From Annulohypoxylon bovei var. microspora (Eukaryota; Ascomycota; Sordariomycetes; Xylariales; Hypoxylaceae): 64,000 bases of DNA. Positions 11,286-24,900 of this stretch are shown here, in pieces. The DNA is taken from positions 122,161 to 186,160 of the forward strand of contig MU405287.1 of the NCBI GenBank assembly GCA_022836615.1, in the 5' to 3' direction. Under the pieces are notes generated by a model, which worked only from the letters and a program-made list of their open reading frames with translations, searched no databases and was not told the origin of the DNA. Position 1 is the first letter of the stretch, and each line of letters starts with the position of its first letter. The translations under genes and the position numbers were made by a program.

Positions 11286-13776
11286 ATTACATTCCTCCTA
11301 CTTCTCACTCGAGGAACCCCCCTCAACCTTCCCTATACCTTTGTACGAGACATCTGTCTCCTTCGATATTTTCGAACTTTACTCGTGATATCCTGCATCT
11401 TCGGCGTTTTGTTTTCTGGTCGTACATAGGACGTCATTCCATGGTACACGATTTTTGTTACTGCATTCATTATTGCAAAGTATTTCCTTGGTCAATCAGA
11501 AGGATGAGCGGGTTTAGGGGAAGATCTGCGGCACTTTGAGACGAGGGTGATTTTCATTCTGGATGATAACAGGCAACAATTTATGACACTAGACAACGGT
11601 CACGACTAAGTTTACGGGGGTTTGCTTCTTACAGACGGAAAATGATACCACTTATTTGATGGACGTACACTTTATACCCATTCGGAAACAAGGCTGCCGA
11701 TTTTTTTTCTGTCTGGATGGCATGAATGAACAAGCATATGACTAGCCGTTGCTGGAACTGTGTACATAGCATAGCAACAAGGGACATACGGAATATAAAA
11801 TGATTATGCAAGTACCAACTTAGCTGGCCATAGGTCATAATTTGGCGTTGTAGCAAGTGATGAGAAGTTGTCCTTATAAGTTTGATGCGCTTCAAGTGAT
11901 ACATACCTGGCTATACTACCTGGTAGGTAGGTACCTAGGTAGGTAGGTAAGCAATGCGGATTAGTTTCATCGACAGAACGCGGTAGTAATTCCTTCATAA
12001 CACAACTGTTAGTAGCTAAGTCGGTGGTCACTAGCAAGCCTCCAATGTTGCGTTAAATAAATGTTTTTTATTTTTATTTTTCATCCTATTTTTTTCCGTT
12101 TTAGATTTCTCTCATCCCGCCTCCTTTATCTAGCATTCGCTTCACTAAGTTGTGTTACGCAAAACCCCCTTTACCGGGAACTGTCCGAAATACACCGCCG
12201 CAGGCATCCGTAGATGCATATCTGCAATTGGCCGACTTTTGGGACAGAATAAAGAGATACATATATTGGGCATTACCTCGTATAAAAAGTCGGATTCCAA
12301 TGTTACTCACCTGCACACATACTACCTGCCTCTTCGGAGACAACCTACATTGTTAGGTTTGAATAGGATTCTGTAAATATCAAGGTATGCAGGCTTTGAT
12401 GTGACCGAGTCAGATAGATTGGACATCGAGGAAACACAAAGCAAGGCTTTATATGTAGTTCGAATTGTTCCGGACTACGGGTGTGCCGAGACTCCACTCC
12501 CACATGTCGAAGATACTACTACTACCTATGTAGGTAGGTATGCAATGTTGCGGTAAGACGGCACGAGGGCACAGACAGTATCGTACATCAGATGGTGTTT
12601 GTTATGTAAGGGTTGCCTAGGTAGTGAATCTGCAACCCGCATGAGATGCATAGGAGAATTATAGATCTCCAACCAGCCAAATCATTAATACTCCATAAGG
12701 GCATTGTTGAGATAAACGACTAGGGGTCCTCGATAATCGGGGGTTTCGAGGGTATGACGTTGTGACAATCCGACCTCCTTTTGTGTCAGAAAACCCCTTA
12801 TCGAATCGACATGAAATCAACCCCACGACCTCATTACTGATTTGGGTTCGTTGGAATTGTTTTATGTTTTTACATAGAAGAGCGCCTGAGTGGAATTTGC
12901 ATAGGCTTTTAATAGATATAACGAACTCTTACATAATTCTGAATGCACATCTTTTATGTACCACAAGTAAACTACATACCTCATAATATGATAAAAGGAC
13001 CATGGGCTAATCCTACGTTGCTAGCCAATTCCGACGATGCGGTTAAGGGTGTCTCACTAGTAAGAATAACACTTTCGTACGGACCAGGAGAAGGTTTAAC
13101 GCTTTGGGGCGGAAGTGGTTAGGCGACCAATCAATGTTGCGGCAGCTAGTTGCTCGCTTATGTTCCCGTGCACTAAACTTAGTGAATATATTACAGTATA
13201 AAAGCTTGACTTTGACACTGTATGTACTACTGGTAGTTGCTACTGGTGGTGGAAGGAATTACGTAGCTTGGTCTGCTAAGCCACAGAAGTTTGTGCCCGC
13301 ACTTGGAATTTTGTTTGCTACAACGACATACATAACAACTGATACACTATCATATGTATTGTTATGTCAGACATTGACATGTACGATACGATACATATCG
13401 TGACATACAAATTTTAGAATACGATTCCTGATTCCCGGGATACGGAAAGAGGATAATAATTGAAATCGTACTACGAAGTGGTTCATACCACACACGGTTC
13501 CATATTTGATCACGCCCCGAGAGAGAGACACCATTTATTAATGAGTGCCTGACGCTAGTTACAACTCGCTACAAACTCGCATGAAAGTCGAACCCGATCC
13601 CACGTTTCACAACACGCCGTACAAGAACCGAGCTTTTCATCGTATTGCCCATGAACTATCTACCCCGGATCGATATCTGGGAAAAAGCGTTACTATACTA
13701 TAGCTGAGCTAATCGATCCTACGCGAATCAGAAAAAAAGCAAATCCACAAAATAGTGACTACCGCCATCGTCCAAT
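11286..13776. other. Intergenic, no gene seen
   Basis: Holds the 3' end of the preceding gene and the promoter of the next. The palindromic motif TACCTAGGTA is repeated around 11917-11950, with another copy near 12525-12541. Frames such as 13104-13403 show no domain and no splice support. Confidence 0.6.
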
Positions 13777-16288
13777 ATGGCAGACTACGGCCGCCACTCG
13801 AACGAACTCCCTCCTCTCCAAGTTCTTGATCACGAAGGAATCGGCAGCATGTCTCTTGGAAATAATACTAGTCCTCCGCCAGAAGATGGCCCTGTCTCCT
13901 CGGCGAATGGCTCCGGAGCTGAAGGTCTTGAAGCCAGTCCCGTCCAAGTCGAGCCTGAAATGTCTACGGAAGTGCAAGATGTACTAGCTTCAGATGTATG
14001 GATCCCGGACATTATCGATGTCAAGAGACGGTATAACTGATTCGTACAGATTGGTGTTTCTACTATGTTGAATAGACTGAAGCAAAGCATCACAGCAGCT
14101 AAGGTTGGTCACAATTGCAATTTACTTCCTACCCGATCCCTAGCCGCTAACTATCATATGTTGTTAGGAATTTGCCATCTTCTTGAAGAAACGATCGGAC
14201 CTCGAAGACCAACACGCCAAAGGCATGAAGAAGTTGTGCAGGTCGACACAGGATAGCATTCGCCACCATGACCATAGGCAAGGGTCATTCGCGCAATCAT
14301 ACGAAGAGATGCTCATGATACACGACCGAATGGCCGAAAACGGAATACAATTTGCGCTTTCCTTGCACCAGATGCACGAAGACCTCCTCGAGGTCGCCGC
14401 GGTAGCTGAGAAGCACCGCAAGGGATGGAAACAGAATGGCTTAGCGGCAGAACAACGACTCACCGACGTGGAGAATGCGATGCGCAAGTCTAAAACGAAG
14501 TACGATTCGCTGGCCGAGGAATACGACCGGGTGAGAACCGGCGAAGCAAGACAAGGTCCCAGGGTTTTTGGTATCAAAGGCCCCAAATCGGCAGCACAGC
14601 ACGAGGAGGATCTATTGCGCAAGGTTCAAGCAGCCGATACGGACTACATGGGAAAAGTTCAGACATATCAGTCCGAAAAGGCAACTATAGAGTCTACCAC
14701 ACGACCAGAAGCTGTCAAAGCGCTGCATGATCTCGTCAGAGAATGCGACTCTGGCACTACTTTGCAGATGCAGAAGTTCGGTAAGCTACCGCCTACTTGG
14801 ACTTTTGCGTAACTTACTAATAGTCTATCAGCTTCATTCAACGAAAAGTTGTTGCTTAGTAACGGTCTAGTGATAAGTCCTCTAAAGAGTGCCACTCTAC
14901 CGGGTCAACACTCGCGCAGTTTAAAGGAAGTTGTTCAATCTATCGACAACAAGAAAGACCTCCAAAACTATATAACCAGCTTCCATAGCAAGGTTCCGGT
15001 CAGGTCTTCGGAAGCGAAATACGAAAGGAACCCAGTATGTGTATACTATTATTCCTAAAAATGTTCGATATTAACATCAATTAGGTACTTAACCCTCAAC
15101 AGAATACGTCGATGAATCAGATGACGCAGATTCATCAGCAACAACGACCGCCGTCGCAATCTCAGCGACAAGAGTCTCCTTTGCAGACGCAGACGCAGCA
15201 ACCAGGGTCGATGGGTTCTCGAACTGGAGGCTACGATACGATATCGTCTCCGTCAGGGTTTCAAGGGCCGGCTCGAGCCTTCACTCCTCCTGGGATGGCA
15301 CCGGCGTCACGGCCGCCGTCGGGACCGGGACACGAGAGAAGCTTTAGCCACGGCGCAATGCTAAACCAGGCCAGCGCGCCGCCGCCCCAGCAGTACAGTG
15401 TACGGAACTCGGTACAGGCTCCCCCAACGCAACCACGTTTCAACGGCGCACCACAACTCGGAGCCCTACCATTCCAGAGCAACCCGGCGAGAGGACAAAG
15501 CCCTCAGGGACAAGGCATCCCACCCCTAGCGCGGAATGAAGAGCCTCCGGCGCGCTCAACGTCGCCTCTTGGTGCTGTCGGCCAAAAGACGGAGGGGTCA
15601 ATTCCAAGAGGACCGGTCTTTGGAATTTCTCTTGAGCGATTATACGAGGGTAGCAAGGGCCCTGTGCCGATGGTTATGTACCAGTGCATTCAGGCCGTTG
15701 ACCTGTATGGTCTTGCCGTTGAGGGTATTTACAGGCTGTCCGGATCGACGGCTCATGTGAATAAGTTGAAGCACCTATTTGATACTAGTTCGTTATTCCT
15801 TTCATTTATACCCCTGATGTTCCTGTGAGAGGCATAGCGACGGCTAACCTAATGAAATAGACGAAGATGCACCAATTCTGGACTTCCGAAACCCGGAAAA
15901 CTTCTTCCACGATGTGAACAGCGTAGCGGGTCTACTAAAGCAATTCCTCCGGGACCTACCAGACCCGTTATTAACGTCGGAGCATTACGCAGGGTTCATC
16001 GAGGCAGCAAAGAGCGACGACGATGTAGTCAGGAGGGATAGTCTACATGCTATTATTAATGCGCTGCCGGATCCGAATTACGCGACCCTGCGCGCGCTGA
16101 CGCTACATCTTCATAGGGTGATTGAGCACAGCGCCGTCAATAGGATGAACTCCCAGAACCTGGCCATTGTGTTCGGTCCCACGCTTATGGGGACCGCACC
16201 GGGAAGCAATATTCAGGATGCCGGATGGCAGGTTAGGGTCGTCGACACGATCTTGCAGAATACCTATCAGATCTTTGATGAGGATTAG
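13777..16288 (+). CDS. RGD1: Rgd1-like F-BAR and RhoGAP protein
   Basis: Six exons (13777-13995, 14050-14103, 14168-14780, 14832-15034, 15103-15787, 15861-16288) give 733 residues. Residues about 75-350 form an FCH/F-BAR membrane-curving domain (LNRLKQSITAAKEFAIFLKK, then RSDLEDQHAKGMKKL and long helices). Residues about 365-525 are a Gln/Pro/Ser-rich linker. Residues about 530-733 are a RhoGAP domain; the arginine finger is in VEGIYRLSGS (about residue 573), followed by LLKQFLRDLPDPLLT and NRMNSQNLAIVFGPTL. In yeast, Rgd1 stimulates GTP hydrolysis by Rho3 and Rho4 at growth sites, coupling membrane shape to polarity and wall integrity. The exon 5 donor is the unusual GTTCGT; all other junctions are standard. 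Orthology is inferred from domain order and length. Confidence 0.93.
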
Positions 16289-16989
16289 GCCCCTCTGTAA
16301 AAACGCGTAGGGGAAGAGGGATTGTACGAGGCCTGCACTACGATACAAGTGTATTGTTGTAGGACTTGAGACTGTGCGTTACTGTTAACTTATTGTCTAA
16401 AAGAGTAATTTTTTGATCTAATGGAGTTGGAGGTGGAAGAGGGAGGCGGGGATCGGGGGAAGGGATTAAGGGGGAATAACATCTGAAGGCCGAGTACGGG
16501 CGCGCGTTTACGTCTATTCCCTCGCGGCCTCTTTTTCACATACTCTCTGTTATGCTTCTTGTTGTAGTATACTCTACGAGATTGCGCGTCTTGCTTGTTC
16601 TGTGGTGGATACATAGCCGTGTACTAGATATACCGGCGGTTGGCTACTTACGGGCTCCAGTTTATAATGACATTGGAATTACGAGATTGGAATTTTATCA
16701 CTCGTGCTATCGTATCGTGCTTTCTGCGGAAATACATGGTTTGAATGTAGTTTGGACGTGGTTCTGTGCGTATATGTACAAGACCCGGGTCCCCGAGTAA
16801 TTTTTAAGGGCGTGGGGTTGGCTCATCAGTTCTTTTCCATTATTCGTCTCCAGCTCGAATCCACGGCATACACACACACACACACACACTTGATTATTAT
16901 GGTCTTCATCACCCTCCTAGCTACTCTTACAGTTACAACTATGTTATTTTGGTATTCCAATGCTTCATAACCCAACTTTTCGTTATATA
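16289..16989. other. Convergent 3' spacer
   Basis: Lies between the 3' ends of the RhoGAP gene and the minus-strand Asterix gene. No coding potential is seen apart from chance frames. It contains a (CA)n tract. Confidence 0.6.
16869..16889. repeat. (CA)n microsatellite
   Basis: About ten uninterrupted CA units in the spacer between two convergent genes. Confidence 0.9.
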
Positions 16990-17500
16990 CTATGCGCCGA
17001 CAGGAGGGACGGGGGCTGCGGCTTCGGTACCGGTGGCGCCAAGCTGGCCTTGTGGTTGCGGGAGGAATAGAGGGAGGTAGGTTACGGCGAGGGCCATCAC
17101 TATTTGTTTATGTTAGGTCTATTTCCGCGTCGTGGGATGGGAGGGGGAAGTAAGGGAAAGAAAGGTAAGCTTACTCGACATGCCGACGGTGAAGTATCCG
17201 GGAGTGGCACTGCTCTTGCTCGCATCCTCGCCCTCGCCTAGCCAGGTCTGGATGCTGATGACGACCGATGCCCAGCCGATGTATCGGTTGCGCGTGAAGA
17301 TGGCGGCCATAGGTAAGGTCGACGATAGGGTCGACGAGAACTCGCCGCTATCGCCGGCCTTGGCCCCGGGCTCTTGGTACGGAACCACTGCGGCGTGTTG
17401 GTTAGCAAGGAATGCCAATCATCGACGAGATGCGACGCGCGGGTGAGAAAAGCTGCTTACCCAAGTCCTGCCGTCGCATATCCTTCTTCGTAGAAGCCAT
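16990..17500 (-). CDS. Asterix (WDR83OS/UPF0139) family ER protein
   Basis: Three minus-strand exons (17461-17500, 17175-17387, 16990-17099) with GTAAGC donors give 120 residues. The start MASTKKDMRRQDLVVPYQEP is followed by TLSSTLPMAAIFTRNRYIGW, a short tryptophan-rich segment, STPGYFTVGMS, and the hydrophobic MMALAVTYLPLFLPQP, ending in a Pro/Ala tail. This is the layout of the small ER membrane protein Asterix, a subunit of the PAT complex that shields polar transmembrane helices during insertion at the translocon. Splicing recovers both conserved ends, which no single frame shows. A plus-strand frame (17132-17446) is only its antisense shadow. Role in this fungus is inferred from the family. 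Confidence 0.87.
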
Positions 17501-20500
17501 ATTATCTATCTCCTTACTTCACTTCACTTCCCTTGTTCCGCTTCTCTATAAAAATCTCGGATAAGCCGGCGTTGGCCGATCGATGCTCCTCCGTTACTCG
17601 GTGGCGAACGCTAGGGAAGCTGGAATACTTGTACTTTTTCAGACCGAGATTCGGAACCTTTGACCGTTCGGAATGCGCAGACGGGGGAAAGATGCGATGT
17701 CGTTGCTGAGATCGCGTTCCCATGGATGGTTCGCTGCAGGGCCCGGACGGGGTCCACCCGACGCTAAGCCCGCTTTGGGGCTTTCTTCTTCGTCTTCTTC
17801 TCTAATGTTCCCCACTCCCCCTTTCCCCACCCTTTGTTGCGATAAAGCCACACGGGCTGACGGGGCGACGGGCAAGGGGCGGGGTCAGCCAGATCTGCGT
17901 TTAGTGCTGGCGCAAGTACGAGATACCTGCTAGTTTCTTGATCTTGATCTTCAAGAGAAGGTTGGAATGTCACTGGCGCGGCCACAGCTTGGTTCTATTC
18001 CTACATCTTCCGCATCTGTATTTCGGTATACACCAAACAGATCACATCGAGGGTAATCTTAAGCTCTACCTTGTGCCGTCTCGTCTCGTCTCGTCTCATC
18101 TCATCTCATATCACTATACGTTTATCACATTGTACGTGTTACTTGTGCTCGATGCTCGTGTCACCCATCGTGCATGCGAAGAGCCAAATATCGACGACGG
18201 CTGAGAGGCGGGAACTGGCGGAGTAGCCTGGTAACTTAACTCGGCCGGCACTTTCATGTGTGAGATGGGCTTATTCCCTATCTATAGTTCTAATACTTAT
18301 GTAATATCTGTAATATCGATATCGATGTCGAATTGGACGTCTACTATGTCCTTCCCCCCCAACCCATCAATTTATTTAGTTGTGCGACGTCGAACCGTCG
18401 CCTTACGATGGCACGCCCAGTTTGGCCAAGAGCCCGGTTCACGGACTCCAAATACAATTTCATATATGCGGCTTACTTTAGACTGTGTGTTTCTATGGTA
18501 CAGGCACCACCGATGGGATGAGATGATAGAGCAAGAATAGCCGTAAGAGGAGAGGTTCGGAGGATTGCCACTTTGCTCTGTTTGGTATGAGGTAGGTATG
18601 TAGTCGAGTAAGACAACTGCAAAGAGAGCTGCAGAGAGGCGTGTATCTCCGATGATCTCCACGGTTCGTAATTAAGTCAGTATTGGACTCCGTGCGATCA
18701 CCACTAATCGTGAGGGGATAATATGGAATGTCTCTGCCACAATACTTCCGAAGCTATCTACCGCCAACTTGTAGTCTTATACCCATCAATGAAAACTGAT
18801 GATCCGCGACGGGAATCGGCCTCAGAAATACACAAGACAACGTCATATCTCGTGTATTAGCCTATCCGGGTACCGCCAAAAAGTGTTATGCAATGACAAA
18901 TTAGGTGAGGGCCATCGCGGCCGCTGTAATTGGACGGGCTCCCCATTCCCCTTGCAGGAAATCCGACAAACGAAATGGAGCAACAACAACACGAGTTGGG
19001 CAGTTTCAACAGACTGGCAGCTTCTAAATAGGGAAGGCCTCGTAGGCGGGCTGGGCTTGGTTGCATTGCCATGTCCTCGTCATCCATATTATCTATATGT
19101 GCAGATGGAGTGGGATAACATACCGCATGGTCGTAGCATAGGAATAATATGTGAAATCCATCCAGAGATGTTACACGTACGGGATCGATCCTGCATTAAA
19201 GAAAGAAGAATAAAAACATGTAATATGTCGGCTAGGACACACGACAGCTAGGTCACGGCCGAATGGGCGTCAAGCGAAAGTTCGATATTCCACTCCTCTT
19301 ACGGCAATTGGTTGCGGGGGTCTGCCTGCGAAGGGCGGACGAGATTCGGTCAACCATTTGTCAGAGATACAATCGTCGACGCGGGTTATTGATGACCTGC
19401 GTCTGGGGCTGGCTGGCCGCCGCTGATAGGGTCGACTATTAATTAGGCCTTGGACCTTCGCGGCCTCTAGAAGCAATCATTATTTGGAGCAGAGCGAAAG
19501 ATTGGTAATTTTCGTCAAAGACCCAATAGGATATTCGAAACGGCGCGTGCTTAGGGTCCTCACTCTCGTTAGAACATCCTTCATCCTCTTTTTCTCTCAT
19601 TCCATCTCCCGAATCTAATAATTTGATGCGCATAACACAAAGAAACTCCATTTGATAGTTCGTCTCATGATTTCCTCCTTGCGTCTTGGGCATCATTATC
19701 AGTTTGTCAACATCTGTTGTTGTTGATGTTGTTGATGTTGTTGGGATGAGGCGATGAGGCTACTAGTAAAAACATACCATCATCTTATGATGCCCCATTC
19801 TCCGCCTACGAAAGCTACGATGCGATATGACCTCAGGAAGGTATGATTCCATGTCAGTGGTTTACTTACTGATTACCGCACGCGATTGCCTCAATTCTTG
19901 TTTGGCGGGCCTGTGACTTGTGACCGACTAGCCTTAATACGTTTTAGGCAAACTATATTTACCAAGAGAAAGGATCTCATGGTCTGGGCCGGCCAACCCG
20001 GTGAACTTAGCAGATTAGGTTGTCCAGGGCCTCGGTTTCTTCGCCCCCTTGGACCTTTCTGTTTCGTTTCTTTAACTCCGTCTATCGTAAAGTTCCAGTA
20101 AATAAGGAAAGTCCATATCCCGCGATATGTAATCCTTAATTGTAACCCGTCGTCGGTTGCGTAATCATCGTATTCTAATCTTTCTAATCTTTCCATCTTA
20201 CATATGTAGGTACCTAAATGGTTTTATTCCGCAAGATTACCGAACGGACTTAAACCACTTAGAGGCTCAGCCGCCGAAGTCCCCGAATGAGGTCCGTATC
20301 GTGTTATATCCTAAGCACCTAGGAGTTTAGTCAGAGGCTTGGGTCGCTGCGGCGTGGCAGGAAGCCGAGGAGCTGAAACTGGAAAGCCCTTGATTGATTA
20401 CTATACGTGTAACCTAAATTCCAATTCCACGATAGCCGCAGGCAACATACCTAAGGGATTTACGGAATAACAGCAGTGCCTTGCAGCCTAAGTAAGGTAA

Positions 20501-21918
20501 GGTTCTGATGTAGGGAATTGTTAGGGATCATTAGGGATTATTAGGTCCTATTAAGGATCAGATGAGGCGTCTAACATGCTCGTTGGACACCTACATACAT
20601 AGTAGCAACCGTCGAACGTCGTTAGAATATTGTTTGGTTCAAGCTGAATATATGATATAGCCCCTTGAGTTGTCTGCCAAGTGGTCGTTCGTATGTATGT
20701 TTGATGTATTATAATCGTCCAAATACATATTTTCGTCTTCTATTCAAATGTTGTCATATTCGGATAGGTTAGGTATCTAGGTACCTAAATACATTTGGCT
20801 TTTGTCTTTTACTAATGTGGTCGGGATCCACTATATCTAGCGAATCTGCGCTATTACTGTGTCACGTACCACGGACTAGTGTAGAGAACCAGTGGATGAC
20901 GATGTACATACTGTATGTACTCTGTCTGTCTGTATGTCCACTGTCTGCACATGTGTATGTCCACTGCCTATATGTCTGTATCAAGGTATAAATGGATACT
21001 ATGCAAGTTATGCATTGTACCTTCTAAGGATTCTAAGCGTGGTAATGGCAGCGTAATGACAGGAAGGGGTACGAATTACACAGATTACAGGTAGGGAGGT
21101 GCGATGGTGTCAGTTCGCGTATTTTCCCGCGGTTCCGATCCCACCCAATCGTGCAGATCATGCCAAACCAGAAGCAGAAGAGAACCCAACCTTTGCCAAC
21201 CTTGCTTGCTGCTACTTGTTGCTGCCGCTAGCTGCCACCACCCTGGCATGATCACCTAAGGACCACCCCCAAAAGACCCAGAATGCGGTCAATGGCTCCA
21301 ATGGTTCCAATGGCTCCAATGGTTCCAATGGCTCACTGGTCGCTTCCAGTGCTAATTCGATGTTAAACTGGAAACACTGGGTTCACTGGGTTTACTGGTC
21401 TCAACTACCTAGTACCAGCCAGTACGCACTCTTACCGCAACCGCAACCCCGATCACCTTTTGCCGCTACCACCGTATTCGCCGCAACGGATGTGTCCATG
21501 TGAGGCGTGAGGCGGAAAGTGTGTGTGTGTAATCATAGAAACACCTCTTTTCTAGCTAAACAACCATCTTACCACATCACATATCATACCTACCTTACAT
21601 ACATACCTACATATCATACATATCATATCTTACATATACGCACATGCCAATTTTTCACTATACTCCAAAAATCTTCTTCAAATTTGCTCTTCATCCTCTT
21701 TAGCTTGGCTTCGCTTTTGCCTTGCCTTGCCGTTGCTTTTGCTTCTGCTTCTGCTGGTCTATCCGAGTCGTAATCGCTTTACCTGTTGAATCTCGCGGTA
21801 TCGCATCCCTAGACTCGAATTCGAACTCGCTTCCGTAACCCTAATATCTCCAACCACCTTCGTAATACACATTCCGACTACATGAAGACATGGCGCATCA
21901 ACAAATCGCTCGCCCGCG
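17501..21918. other. Long intergenic stretch (4.4 kb)
   Basis: No supported gene. It contains (TCTCG)n/(TCTCA)n at about 18078-18108, a GTT/GAT-rich run at 19715-19743, a CTGTCTGTATGTCC-type degenerate repeat at 20916-20985, and palindromic TAGGTACCTA copies near 20205 and 20775. The 3' part, from about 21540, is pyrimidine-rich with CATA/CTTACATA runs and probably is the promoter and leader of the Mediator gene. Frames at 18799-19251 and 19439-19696 have no recognisable domain. Confidence 0.6.
21291..21334 (+). repeat. 9-bp tandem repeat, alternating variants
   Basis: AATGGCTCC and AATGGTTCC alternate for about five units, 585 bases before the Med12 start. A looser CACTGG-rich stretch follows to about 21400. 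Confidence 0.9.
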
Positions 21919-24900
21919 ATGACCTCTAGGCCCCCCATGGCCGTCCCTCAGCGGCAGCCTCAGAGAACTTTAAGCGGCTCGGGGTTGTCGCAATCCCCTA
22001 CCCACCAACGAACCCTCTCACAACAATACCTTCCCCAATCCCCTATACGAAAGTCGGAAACCTTTAGCGAGCAATCTTCCGACCTAGGCGATGTTGCACA
22101 GAATCGGTATAATACCCTTCCCAGGAGGGGAGGGTCGAGGCTCAAGCTGGAGCTCGCCAACGATGGTATCGAACATCCCGGCTTCAGCGAATCCCCGCAA
22201 ACCCTAGATGCTATATCCGCCAACAAGGCCTTCACTCCGTCGCGAGTGATGTCCATGAACGATATTTCTGACGCAGGTGATATGACTCCGCGTACGTCGA
22301 GATGTCAGACTGCCGACGATGACTCAGTTCCGCTGCCCATGCCCCCTCGCAGGACCCGAGTTGCGGTGCCTGCGAAACGGTCGGAACCCTCGAGTACGAC
22401 GACGAGTACACCTCTCAAAAAAGACGCTCGTCCGAAACCATTCGTCCTCGAGACGCCGTCGATCGCCCCTCGCTACCCGAGTATGGGCAAGCCAGAGCCC
22501 ACCGGTAAAACAAGAAATAAGGATACCGCTCGTGCGTCTACTGACCTATGCGTAGGATTCGCTGATTTCTATCCTTGGAATGGGCAACATCCCGAAGACC
22601 AATTTACAGACCCCATCATCAGGCATGGGTATTTTGACAAGGCGCCGGCGCAGTCCACTCAGGAACCTGCGTCTGCCAAGGCCCCGTTGTTTCCCGCCAT
22701 GAAACATAAAAACGGTCTTCATACATTATCATCATTATTCACTGGCATATTGAATCAGAGGCGGCATAGTGGCCAGATCACGTCGGCTTCTACCTTCAAA
22801 CCCCCGCCTCGTGTTACGTTGACCGACACGAAAAGAGAGATTTGGCTCAAAGACCTGGCGAATCCTGCCATATCCCTCAGACGTCTTAGTCGGACCATCC
22901 CCCATGGTATTCGCGGCAAGGTCTTGCTTGAGCAATGCTTGAACAAGAACGTTCCTACTGATCGCGCTGTCTGGCTCGCGAAGTGCGTCGGTGCTAATGA
23001 GATTCGTGCTTTTAAGAGAAAAGGGGTCAATGGCACATTCGTTATGGGCGGAGAAGCCAAATGGATCAGGGACTGGACGGTGTTTGTCGAACAATTTGTT
23101 GAGTCCGTCACCAATGCGTTCAGCAAGAACGATTGGAAGACGAAGGTTACATATGCGTAAGTAATGATGCCGTCCCGTGTCGTCACACGAGATCATGGTT
23201 CGATGGTTTTGACGCTAATCGCCTACAGCATCCGTCTCGCTACGCACCTTTACGCCGAACATCTTTTAGATCGCGACCATTATATGGACTGGCTAGTCTC
23301 TGGCTTGGAAAATAGTAACCAAGCTAAGCTTCCTATGTGGCTTTTGATTATTCAGATATACTGGAAAGATATCCTCAAATTAAGGAGACATGGGCGACGA
23401 TTAGTTAACGCTATTCTCTCCCATCACTCCTCTGTATGTCCCCTTTATAATGTTCTCAACTCAACCAGCTAAACTTATGAGTAGATATATTACCACCCCG
23501 ATCGTGACATATTACTCCCTCTTGCGACGCGCTTACAGGCTTTGGTAGAAAATCTACTTCTTACGAGCCCGGAAAATTTTATCTGCCCCGGAACTTGGTT
23601 GAGGTTTCGCGACTCGTTAGTCGAAGTTCCCGGCTTGAGTACCAACGAATCTAGATCGAAGGCGCTTAAAGCGATCGACCTTCGCAATGACTATTTGACG
23701 AGCTCCAATGCCAAATCGCAACCTGCTCTCCGAAGCATAGTGGTGCAGCTACTCGACGGCATACATCGAACGCCCCTCGACGATGCGATCCCCAAGCAGC
23801 TTTGGAGAACGAGCGAGAACAAGTTATCCATAGTAAGGACCATCTTGGAATGGGGTACTTCGCTATACCGACCTGGGGTTGCAAAGGTCTATATTGCCAC
23901 AACGCTCCTTCGTTCGTCTTCAGACTTTGATATCGATGTCACCAGGGCTGTCCTGGACTTTTTAGACAACGATCCACTCCAAGAGAACGCTAGAAAGCAC
24001 CTCGTCTACCATGTTGTGTCGGAACTTGCTCGATCGGGCCACTTCTTGGTTCCGCAGTATATCCAATGGCTCATAGCCCGTGGTGGTCTCTTGAATGCTA
24101 CGCAAACGATGCCAGATGGACCATGCGTCACTAGACTTCTTGTCGAGATTCCCATCCACTCCCTAAATGAGTCTATGAGAAACCTAAGGGCGACCCTGCT
24201 ACGAAGGGTATCATTCTCGATAGAGGACGAGGCAAAGGACATTGCGATGGCAATAAGCCGTGTTAAGGGCACGCTTTCCATTCCCCTAGGGCCCGAAGAT
24301 ATTCCCTTAAAGAGAAAGCCGATGAGCCTAAAGAAGCTATCGAAGCTAATCGAGTCAAGCAGCCGTTCTCTCAAGGCGACTATTTCCTCGTGGCTTAGCA
24401 ACGACTTCGTCGGCGGCTTTGCCCGAAATTTGCAGTCAGGTAAGGGTGGCATGGAATTACCTAAGACCATATTTGAAACGGTTCGGACGCTACTCGAAGC
24501 CGCCGAGGATTACACCATGCTTGAAGATGTGTTAAAGCTGGCTGCGCCATGCTCTAATGCCGAACTACTCGCATGCTGCACCGATACCATTAACCTTCAC
24601 CTGCCGGTATTTACAGCAACTGGCGCGGCTAAGCCGCTCTTCCAGATACTTTATGACCGGCTTAAGGTTACCTTAGAACAGCAAGGCGTAGGTGCCCGGC
24701 CGCTGCTTGCCTCTCTTGCCAACCTGGCGCCACGTTTGACCGGCTTGGAGGACGTGTCAGCGCAGTTGCAAAATGACTTGCTTCGGTTAGACCGTAGTAG
24801 TGCTGCTGACGCCTCATCTCCGCTATCTGACAATATGGCTACGCAGCTCCAAGACGCCGAGACAGAATTAAGCGAACAGATAGAGAAGCTTGCCACTTAC

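Noticed and set aside
17132..17446. Plus-strand 104-codon frame
   Set aside because: It is the antisense shadow of the Asterix exon 2, which has clear family sequence and splice sites on the minus strand.
18799..19251. 150-codon plus-strand frame
   Set aside because: Composition looks random, with no domain or conserved motif and no promoter or splice support.
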